Shown: in pieces, positions 1-7,911 of the stretch
Numbering within the stretch: position 1 is the first letter of the stretch
How the letters are laid out: every line of letters starts with the position of its first letter
Assembly: GCA_025331125.1 (NCBI GenBank)
Contig: JAOALB010000084.1
Location: 1-64,000, forward strand
Length of the DNA: 64,000 nt
Reading direction: 5' to 3'
DNA from: Mycogone perniciosa
Lineage: Eukaryota; Ascomycota; Sordariomycetes; Hypocreales; Hypocreaceae
Translations under genes and position numbers: made by a program
Notes under the pieces: model-generated
The model's database searches: none
Seen by the model: the letters and a program-made list of their open reading frames with translations, nothing else
What the model was told of the DNA's origin: nothing

Positions 1-104
1 GTGCGTTGGAATGAAGGAATGTGTCATGTTGTGGAATGTGCCGTGATGTGGAATAATCCGTTACTGAGGTTGACAGCGAATATTCCATCAGCCAACATAT
101 AGGA

Positions 105-260
105 TATCTCTGCCTTTATAGAAGATGAAAAGACAATGTACTTATGTTGCCCAACAAGCCAATTTTCAGGACTGTACATACATATGAGTATAGTTTCAGG
201 CAATTGCCTGAGGGACTTCGCCGTGCTGGTCGTGGGCTTCAACGGGGTTTTTGAAATGGA
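105..260 (+). pseudogene. Relic, first piece, of the gene family found intact at 47.8-48.6 kb
   Basis: Read on the plus strand, about 105-258 aligns by eye with 48212-48376. The best part is a run sharing AAGCCAAT, then CATACATATG, TTCAGGCAA, and a GGGCTTCAACGG versus TGGTTTCAACGG block. The plus-strand frame is closed by stops, so it cannot encode the 48-kb product. A 93-codon reverse-strand frame covers the same bases but is more likely a by-product. The match stops near 260 and picks up again near 1671 (separate entry). Many differences are C/T or G/A changes, which would fit old repeat-induced point mutation, but I have not counted them. No function can be given. Confidence 0.55.
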
Positions 261-1078
261 TCGTGACATAATGTGCCTTGCAAGAAAATTATAATTGGAA
301 GGCAAGTAGTGGGGACAAGAAAGTTTCGGTAACTTTTATAAGGCAACTCTATAGAAAATTTACCCAACCCTTTTTTTGTGGCACTGTATATACTTCCTTG
401 CCGATCTACAAACCGCCTGGTTAATCGGGCGTAATGGGGGGTTTTTGATGACGAGATAAATACAAGGTCCAGGCAAGTTGACTAGTACAGTGATTCGAAA
501 ATTATGCTTAAAAAGAGTGCTTCCTTATCTACGGGTAAGGATCTTGAAGCCTAAACGACGATCTGCTCGGCTACGCAGTCTTATTAGTTCAATATATAAA
601 AATTACCTCATCACGAAATCGCTTACAGCGAATCAGATAGCAAGTTAAAAGTATTGCACTTCGTATATACCCCATATTAATACTTCGTATTTCACGGGGG
701 TTAAATACCTACGAGTCGTGCCATGAAAGACTTGCTGGGTTTATGAAAGTTCTAGCAGGTTATCATCAAATAGGTATTAGAGGCGAGGAAGTCAGCCAAT
801 TGGTGCTTCATTGTGCTACTTGATCCGTGTAGGGCGTATCTAGTTATCCTCGTACATATTTAGCCCTCAAGATCCATGAGGGATAGTAGTAAATATGCAT
901 AGAAACGGGGCGTCGAGACAGAAGCAGGCTACCGATGTAAGCCAAGATTAAACTAATAATTTACTATCATGGAATCATTCTAGGAAAAATAAAAGATGCA
1001 AAGGGAATAATACGGAATATTATGGGAACCTGTAGGTTCGGGATAGCTGGGCTCAAGATCCTCTGGCACGGGAGTAGA
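261..1078. other. AT-rich intergenic stretch, no gene seen
   Basis: I see no coding frame, RNA gene or clear repeat here. It lies between the two relic pieces and upstream of the secreted-protein gene, so its right end probably carries that gene's upstream control sequences. Confidence 0.4.
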
Positions 1079-1086
1079 TATATAAA
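1079..1086 (+). promoter_or_regulatory. TATA box of the small secreted-protein gene
   Basis: TATATAAA lies about 100 bp before the ATG at 1185 and is followed by a CT-rich leader (CCACCTCAGTCTTCCC), the usual shape of a strong fungal core promoter. That the gene is transcribed is inference. Confidence 0.5.
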
Positions 1087-1184
1087 GGGAAAGCAGTTTC
1101 CACCTCAGTCTTCCCGTAAACACACCAACATCTGCAACTCTGCAACTCTGCTTATTGCTCCCATCAGTTCACCCTCTATTAATA

Positions 1185-1666
1185 ATGGTATCCCTTAAAC
1201 TTGTGGCACTTCTGGCTTCAGCTGCCTTAGTTTCTTCAACGGAAATTGTATATATCCTACCATTACCCGAATCTAAAACTAAAATCTACTAATACTATCT
1301 ATAGTCGTTTAATTCAGGTTTCCGGATATTGGCACAAGATACCAATGGGGTCGACCATGTAGTTTCTCGCGGCCATAGAGCCAGCGGATTTGATAACGGC
1401 TGGGCATTCATCTGGGCCAACGACAAAAACCGCCTTCCAGGAAGCCTTGAATGCGATGGCTTTGCCTATAGATGGCCCAAAGAATACACTCAGGTCCATT
1501 TCGTCTTCCATGCTACAAAGAAATACGGATATCTCATTGATGCAAGTGAGTGTCTGGATTCCACAAGACTCAAGCGCTGAATAAAGGTATATGTCGACTA
1601 ATTAACATAATATCAGAGGGCAATGAAATAAAGCAAGAGGGTAGACAATACTGTATTAGTAGGTAA
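1185..1666 (+). CDS. Small secreted protein, candidate effector, family not recognised
   Basis: Proposed exons are 1185-1247, 1305-1545 and 1617-1666, giving 117 aa. Intron 1 has a TACTAATAC branch site followed by TATAG. Intron 2 has a GTGAGT donor, a GACTAATTAAC branch region and ATATCAG. All phases agree. Residues 1-18 (start MVSLKLVALL, ending LVSS) form a clear signal peptide. The mature part is rich in Gly, Asp, Phe, Tyr and Trp, with one Cys in SLECDG and a second in RQYC near the end, so a single disulfide is possible. The second Cys exists only if intron 2 is removed; without splicing the frame ends at 1580. Apoplastic or host-directed action is inference from size, signal and setting. 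I do not recognise a domain. Confidence 0.62.
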
Positions 1667-1670
1667 GCTA

Positions 1671-1808
1671 TGGAGGTTATTGAAATCTGGAACAGCCGCT
1701 TTCCCGAAACCTGTGGGATTATATAGTCTGGATCCCCATATTATGCCGCTGAATATCTTTCCGCTAGACGAAATAGGAACCTAAGGAGGATGTCAAATAG
1801 AAAGATGA
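1671..1808 (+). pseudogene. Relic, second piece, of the 48-kb gene family
   Basis: It aligns with about 48360-48525. Shared blocks include TTATTGAAA, TTCCCGA, GGGATT, GGATCCC, CTGAAT followed by TCTTT, and GGATGTCAA. There is a gap of about 18 bases relative to the 48-kb copy in the middle. The frame is closed by stops, so this piece is not coding. It starts only five bases after the stop codon of the secreted-protein gene and continues the homology where the first piece (105-260) leaves off, with an overlap of roughly 15 bases. Confidence 0.6.
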
Positions 1809-2201
1809 ACCTCTAGCCATATTAGTGCCGTGTACTGATCTCAGAATCTAATATTGCCAATTACGGCAAAGACGAGGTCGAGTCTCAAAATTATTTCCAT
1901 AAAGGGACAGCGCGAACCCACACGCTCCCCCGTAGCTATAGAATATTTAATACGGTGAGTAAGATACAGAGTAGAAACACATGATGATGATGGCGATTGT
2001 TACTTTGGTGCCCAGAGAGGATTAGCCCCTGCTGAGGGGGGATAATGTAGAAATCTCTATGGGATCAGGAAAGGCTTTAGGAGGTTTCACAAATACCTCG
2101 TGCCCAACGATCACCTTTGAACGCACTCTGGCTTGCAACTTGGGTACTCTGGTAACAGACTCTTATCTAGCTATTCCAAGACTTACCAATCTTTGACTCA
2201 T
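1809..2201. other. Intergenic, nothing recognised
   Basis: AT-rich sequence between the relic and the stop codon of the Dabb-domain gene. I see no supported feature beyond the expected 3' untranslated end of that gene. Confidence 0.4.
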
Positions 2202-2677
2202 CTATTCGAAAACACCGATTGTATAATCTAGGACACAAATTTTCTCGATAACAGAACCAATGCTCTTGACAAAAGCCTTATGAGCAGGATCCTCGTTAAC
2301 ATAATAGTCCCTGTCCTCAGCCGAGGCAAATTCGACGACAAAGGCGTGGGTGAAGCCATTCTTCGATTCATAATCAGAATATGAGTACTCGTATTACTGG
2401 GGTGTCTGTTCCTGATCACGCACCTGGTAAGGCTCGGACGAGTTGTTTACACCGCCGGTCAGCGATTTGATGTACGGCACTTGTGTAGCCGGGTGCAAAC
2501 AGTTGCTCTTCAAGGCCAGCATGTCTGAACAGACCTGGTGAGATCTGTCGTCAGCACCCTTTCATGCCTGTGCTCTCTCCTCGGCGTCGAGAATCTGTCA
2601 CAAAGACGTACATCTTGAACAACTGTACTGCTGATCGCAGCTTTGTACTTGAACATGACGATGTGGGTGATGCTCAT
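2202..2677 (-). CDS. Stress-responsive alpha/beta-barrel (Dabb) domain protein
   Basis: Three short exons read right to left: 2677-2612, 2534-2424 and 2360-2202, total 111 aa, all joined in phase 0. Introns start GTACGT and GTGCGT. The protein opens MSITHIVMFKYKA, the typical beta-1 strand of the Dabb (dimeric ferredoxin-like) family. It contains THAFVVEF and RDYYVNEDPAHKAF, and ends CVLDYTIGVFE, all family landmarks in the right order and spacing. Fungal Dabb proteins are about 100-115 aa, so this one is full length. Members are small dimers, some being polyketide cyclases or olivetolic-acid-cyclase-like enzymes, many of unknown role. No biosynthetic neighbours are visible, so a specific reaction cannot be assigned. 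The last intron's AG (GAATCGAAG) is the least certain point. Confidence 0.8.
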
Positions 2678-3601
2678 CTTGGCTAGAATATGTCCGTTCA
2701 ATGGATATGAAATATTGGGGTTGAGTTATGAAGGTGGAACCGGCAAGGGATTAACTGAGGGGTCTCGAATTCACTATCCCCATACCCACTTCGCTAGGAC
2801 CGGGGGGGGCACGTTGAGTAGGAAAATAATATAGTTGTCGGTCAGAAGTTGACCTTGAGAACCCAACTAAAAGGCCGAGGTAGTAGTAGTATACTTTCCT
2901 TCAGTATAATGCCCATCTATATAAACTAAAGTAGTAGATATATTGTTTTCTATATCCTGGCTATTTTGCAGTAACTACTCCGTATACCTCGCTGACTGGG
3001 AAATCCACTCTGCTATACGGAGTACGATGTAATAATACCTAGTACTTCGTACTGGTAATATTATTAGTGTATTAAGATTTCAAGATTAATAAGGCGATAC
3101 TTATTTTTATGCTACTGCTGCTTTGATGCGCTATAATATTTAATATTTATACCCCGTAGATTCCCCAAAGGTTAATTTATCTATTATCCAAAAATTGCTT
3201 ATTTACTTAAGCATTTACGCTGTGACAAAAAAAAAAGACAGTTAACTACTACTTCGTACGTACCTTCTGCTATGAGCACGTTGAATTTATTGTAATAATG
3301 AAATAATGAATCTAGCGAAGTGACAATGTAAGTCGGGCCGATCTGTACTGAGTATTAGATATTACTCCCAAAGAACAGCCGGCCCAACATCACTAAAAAT
3401 GCAGTGCACGCGCCGCGCTAATGGTGAGACATTGAGTATAGATAATAGGCCAGCCTGTCGGTCTCTGAGTCTCAGCAACAATATGGCGATGAATTCACTG
3501 ACACCACCAGTGTATTAATATACTACTAGCAGTTAAGGGAATCAGTAAATATCATTCTAAATGCTCTTGGACAAATCCATTAACCCGCATTTCAGCCGCC
3601 G
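2678..3601. other. AT-rich intergenic stretch
   Basis: No gene is visible. It contains two TACGGAGTA-type nonamers in opposite orientation (2976-2984 and 3016-3024), a run of ten A residues near 3225, and one copy of the dispersed 16-mer (3393-3408). The sharp AT-richness of 2880-3330 compared with the flanking genes fits decayed repeat DNA. Confidence 0.45.
3393..3408 (+). repeat. Dispersed 16-mer CTAAAAATGCAGTGCA, copy 1
   Basis: Exact copy of a 16-base sequence also found at 18178-18193, 18319-18334 and 47496-47511, with a one-mismatch copy at 18247-18262. All lie outside coding exons. Confidence 0.7.
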
Positions 3602-4804
3602 TCAGGTCCCATCCCGTCGGTATGCCGGAGGCGGATCCAGCATGAGGACGTCAAGCGATACCTGAGCATGCTATATAGTCAAGTCGCGTTAGCCTCATCC
3701 TTTACATGACGAACGGAAGAAGAAGAAGAAGGAATGAATACCATTATCTCGCCTGTAAGGCCCAGAGATATGCCAGTGACAATCTCCATCGAGTGCTCCA
3801 TCTTCAGTAAACACGACTCACTCGTCGGCTGCGAGTCAAAGATCACAAAGTTCCCCCACACGCCTGACTCGAGCTCGAAGTCCTCACTGCTGACTCGTAC
3901 CGCTCCAGCCATGCTGCATCCATGTCGTTTCTGGGTCACAGTCTGCGGAATCACGCCCAGGCCTGCCGTGACAGATGTCCGCAAGTTCATGGCCACGCTA
4001 CGGATATAAATGTCTCTTGCTTGCAGTATGTCCGACGGTGTGTGTACGGTCAGCCGCACAGGCATCGCATGACCCCGAACCAGAACCGGTGGCTGCGGGA
4101 GGAGAACTTCGACTTGTATTGATGGCGATGTGCCGTTTCTTGGGCGAAGTTTGGTAAGAGGTAGCGTGGCAATGTATGACGAGCTCGGAAAGGAAGATAG
4201 TGGAGGATCGCAGCTGAACAGGAGCTCTCGCATCACACTCTTCGTCTTGCTCATCCGGCCGAGTATCTGTCGATCCACAGTTACAGTAAGGCAGTACTCT
4301 ACCTTTATTCTTGTTCCTGACTTAGCTACGTCGATTGATGGTGGGAGCCAGCAGGAGTCCGAGCTCTCACAATCACGAATTCTGGACGGGAATTGGAACT
4401 CGAATGGGCACGAATAGATGCACTCTCCAGTCCCTGTGTGAGCCGACATTGACTCTGTGTATGCAAGCTGCTTAGACTCCTCGAACAACTGCCAGCATGT
4501 AAGCGCTGACCCATTCATATCAGACGGGGCATATGTTTACCGTTTGGGTAAGTTGGCCCGGGCACGAGCCATTAACTTGAGGAGGTGCCCACACAAGCAG
4601 TCGTCCTAGTTATTTGTCGTCAGCGCAATTTTCACGGCGCACTTCCACATATCGTGGTGAAAAAACTCACAGACCTCTGAATGTGGCCGTAATGCGTGGT
4701 GGTTTCTGAAACGCATTGCCGCCTATCCTAAGTGTCGCTTGCACTCGATCTTGCGGGCGAAATGGCTCCTGGGCGTCACGGTCTATCTCCAGCATCAACT
4801 TCAT
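3602..4804 (-). CDS. Arrestin-like protein with C-terminal PY motif
   Basis: Exons 4804-4675, 4505-3742 and 3670-3602, total 320 aa. Phases are consistent and intron 2 carries GGCTAAC before TATAG. The start chosen is MKLMLEIDRDAQ; the frame is open further upstream but lacks similarity there. EPFRPQDRVQATLRIGG resembles the start of an arrestin N domain, FPSRI followed by LPPSI is the usual core pair of strands, and LTGEIM before the last intron matches the arrestin C-domain strand. The last exon adds LDPPPAYRRDGT, whose PPAY is a ligand for WW domains of Rsp5/Nedd4 ubiquitin ligases. Fungal proteins of this kind (ART or PalF-like adaptors) bring the ligase to membrane transporters or pH sensors. 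That role is by family; the cargo is unknown. It sits alone in accessory DNA. Confidence 0.72.
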
Positions 4805-5508
4805 TGCGGTAAACTGGGGACAGATATAATATGAATACGATTGGTGATACGGAGTACAGAGTAGTATATGGGTAGAATATATGAATGTCGTTGAAGCCAG
4901 AGTCGGGGCGGTGAGCTTCACCAAAAACCTGTTTCGTCAGAAATGCACCAAGTCTTCCCTTTATACGTCATGCTATTGCAAAGCAATACTATTTATGATT
5001 AGTTTCCGAGTACTGTTTCTCCTATTCAGCCTATTTTATTAATTTGGCTAGGCCCGTCTATGTTCGCCCGAGATCTGTCGGATGACTCAAGTACCGAGGT
5101 AGCCCATGTATTTGATCTCAACAAGCACGCCAACTAGTATATTAGTTAATACAAAAAGTTCAGTTCAAGGCGGTTTTGATTCCAACCTGCCCCTATGGAT
5201 TACGTGCAAGTAGAATTATTCGTGGGGATAGTATCCCGCTTTCACCACCTTCAGTTCGCTTGAACCAAATACGAGTTGTAGACGCATCGTGGGGGTGATG
5301 ATCGCAGCGGGCCGCCCATTTCACCGATCGAAACTATAGTGAGACAGTTTCGAGATCGAGAGACACCCTTGCATCTGCAGGAAGTGTCTACAATGCACAA
5401 AAGGGTTGCGTGCAATATATGAAGATGAAGAAGAAAAAGGCTGAGTGGATGAAAAAAATTAAATAAAATAAATCTGACAAAGAAAAAAGAAACTGAGATC
5501 GAAGGAAT
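4805..5508. other. Intergenic, no gene seen
   Basis: Contains one TACGGAGTA (4848-4856) about 50 bases before the arrestin start and otherwise ordinary AT-rich sequence up to the tRNA. A run of A-rich sequence at 5425-5490 flanks the 3' end of the tRNA gene and includes its likely T-run terminator on the minus strand. Confidence 0.35.
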
Positions 5509-5580
5509 CTCTCCCGCCGGGAATTGAACCCGGGTCTCAAGCGTGACAAGCTTGCATACTGACCACTATACTACGGAAGA
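5509..5580 (-). tRNA. tRNA-Asp (GTC)
   Basis: 72 nt including the discriminator base. The acceptor stem TCTTCCG pairs with CGGGAGA with one G-T pair. The anticodon loop contains TTGTCAC, anticodon GTC, and the T arm is CCGGG-TTCAATT-CCCGG. No intron. All internal promoter boxes look normal, so it should be functional. Confidence 0.95.
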
Positions 5581-6959
5581 TGTGATTGGCTGTGAACAGC
5601 CATTGTAGTGTGATGCTCACCTGGAATCGGAAACCTGACTATCAAGCTATTGTCACAACAGCAATAGGAACTTCAACTTGGAATCGCGTAATGCCACGTC
5701 TTTGCATTTAGGTTGAAGCCGATACGAGAAGACGTTGGTCTTCTGCCTCAGTTTACAGAGTACAAGACGGAGTTTCCGAAGTACTCAATAAGCGTAAAAA
5801 TAGAATCATACAGCGAGTCATTGGCAGAACAGAATATATACCGAGTAGTAATAATAAGGGAAACTCTCCTTTGACTCACATCCGGGCCTTCGGATCCTGA
5901 GTGGGTCCCGGTCCGCCGAGGGATGCCGACACGTCCGGATATTCCATTGTATTTATTTGTACTCCGTACAAAGGACGGAGTACGGAGTAGATGGATCAAA
6001 TGGAACGCAACCACCAAACACCACAGCCTCGACTAGTACTCGTATATTTATCTCATGGCTCCTCACGAACGCTTGCATCCATGTGGATTCGGTAGGACCA
6101 TCACGCTTTGTCACTAACGATAGTTCATATTTTTTGCTCATAACGCTAAATTTTTAGCATTCTCTCAGCCCAATGTTGCACATCAGGAGGATCAACAGGC
6201 CCAATTTCCGCCTTTCGCGTAACTTTACCTAACACTCGACCATTTATGCCCCCTTTCCCTCCTATAGAACCATATTATACTCTACTCTATAGGACACAAT
6301 TGAAAATGAATACTCATCCTGCAGCTTCATCACGGAGTATTCTCATCCATGAAAACACCCCCCCCCCGTCAAAGCGGGTCTGAATACTCACCGCATAGCA
6401 CGCAAGCATTGACAACACAGCATAGCACGCAAGAACACACCATACAACACACGACACATTACTCGCACGAACCGAGCCGTTGGACCCCAAAATCAAATAC
6501 GAAGACACCTTCACAGCCGGGGCTTGCCAAAAATACACATTGCTACGTTGTGGCGCACCATCGAACGAGCTGAGCTACATACCTCCATCGGTGTTAGCTG
6601 TCTCAGTTCAAAATCATCATCATCGACCCCCAAAAACGCCCAATCAAGGGTCTTCCTCGCGCAAGCATTGGTCAATTGCTGGGGCAGCCACTTCGGACCG
6701 GAAATCCGGCAAAGACAAACGTGAAAAAACGCTTGTCCGCTTCATTCTTAGCCTAACGTCTGACATCATTATGAACAAGGCTGGGACTGGGCTGCAGCGA
6801 GATCATCCCATGGGAAGGAGATTGCATCATTTCTCTTTTCTTTTTCGCCGTTCTGAAAATAGACTTCGTGTTCGAGAATCCAATTGGAACGTTACGTCTC
6901 TATTTGTTCGTTGTCGGGCATACGGAGACGTTGCCATCAGATATTGAGACTCAACGGCA
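5581..6959. other. Long intergenic stretch, no gene supported
   Basis: Includes the TACTCCGTA/TACGGAGTA pair at 5960-5968 and 5981-5989, a C8 run near 6358, and a stretch of CA-rich repeats (CACAC, CAACACACGAC) at 6400-6470. Open frames of up to 155 codons occur but their products are low-complexity or lack any similarity I recognise. The right part probably holds upstream control sequence for the NIS1-like gene. Confidence 0.4.
5960..5989. repeat. Facing pair of TACGGAGTA nonamers
   Basis: TACTCCGTA at 5960-5968 and TACGGAGTA at 5981-5989 face each other across 12 bases and can form a hairpin. This is the tightest example of a motif present 14 times in the window (see findings). Confidence 0.7.
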
Positions 6960-6967
6960 TATAAATA
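6960..6967 (+). promoter_or_regulatory. TATA box of the NIS1-like gene
   Basis: TATAAATA lies 110 bases before the ATG at 7078, with a long CA-rich leader (ACAACAAACAAACC) between them. This arrangement is common for highly expressed fungal secreted-protein genes. Confidence 0.5.
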
Positions 6968-7077
6968 TAATACATCTCAGGGACCCTTCTTCACCTGCCT
7001 CGTTATAAACAACAAACAAACCATAAGTCCTCCAACACTACTAAACAGGAAAACTCGCCTCACAAACATCCATCAAA

Positions 7078-7575
7078 ATGCGCTTCTCCCTCGCCGCCTC
7101 TACAGCCCTCCTCGCCGTGGCCCAGGCCCGCATCTATGGCATCGCTGTCCCCCAAACTATCAGGCCAGGCGACACCATTAACGCCATCATCCTCACTGAA
7201 AATTACATCCAGAGCGTTTACGACGTTGCTGCTGCCTTTGGCTACGATGTCGGTGCTGGACACCAAGACAGCTTGGGTCGTGTCGTCGGCTCATTCTACC
7301 TCGGACCCAGTACGACCCTCCTTCACGCAGCATCATGATAGAGAGTGAGATGGGAACTAACAATGCGGTGTTTTTCAGCCGAATCCAATGTGATCCACAA
7401 CCTCACCAAGAGCATCACCATTCCCCCGGACGCGTCGAAAGGCAAGGGCCTCATCACAGCGAGTGTGATGAGCCTGTACGGTGCGGCGTATTGGCCGCAG
7501 GTGACCAACTACAACGTCACCGTTACCTTTGGCAAGAAGACGAGCAATAACTACGTCTCCAGCAACCCGTACTAA
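7078..7575 (+). CDS. NIS1-like secreted effector
   Basis: Exons 7078-7309 and 7379-7575 give 142 aa. The intron starts GTACGA and ends TTTTTCAG. A signal peptide (MRFSLAAST...AVAQA, about 17 residues) is followed by RIYGIAVPQTIRPGD, NAIILTENYIQSVYD and later LITASVMSLYG and NYNVTVTFG. These are hallmarks of the NIS1 family (necrosis-inducing secreted protein 1, described from Colletotrichum). The length is normal for the family and nothing is missing. By family knowledge NIS1 proteins act outside the fungus and dampen plant pattern-triggered immunity by binding the receptor-like kinases BAK1 and BIK1. They are widespread in ascomycetes, including species that are not plant pathogens, so the lifestyle of this fungus cannot be read from the gene alone. 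No cysteines are needed for the fold here. Confidence 0.9.
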
Positions 7576-7738
7576 TCTGTCATCACATTATGGATAATGA
7601 TAATGGATCATGTTTAATGTAATTCATGTATAGAATAGAGTGTGAGATGGGACAGCTGGCATTTCGAGGTCTCATGATCAATAAACGATATTGGACGGAT
7701 CTCTCCCTTGCATAAATGTGAAGCCTAGTACTTCGTAG

Positions 7739-7741
<3 letters not shown>

Positions 7742-7771
<30 letters not shown>
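7742..7771. repeat. (AT)15 microsatellite
   Basis: Thirty bases of perfect AT dinucleotide repeat between the NIS1-like gene and the 3' end of IRS4. Likely to vary in length between strains. Confidence 0.95.
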
Positions 7772-7774
<3 letters not shown>

Positions 7775-7911
7775 CTAATCGTCTATTCCATCTTTTGTCC
7801 AAGGATGCAGTTGCTATGCACTCTAGGGTATCATGCCGTACAAACAATGCCTCATGTCATCAAGCAAACAAGTAAAGCAGAATCCCCATCATCCTCCTCC
7901 TCCAGACTCTA

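Noticed and set aside
24..305. 93-codon minus-strand frame at the window start
   Set aside because: It lies over the relic piece, and its homology is to the antisense of the 48-kb gene.
6480..6947. 155-codon plus-strand open frame before the NIS1-like gene
   Set aside because: No recognisable segment, no plausible signal or domain, and it overlaps the promoter region of NIS1.
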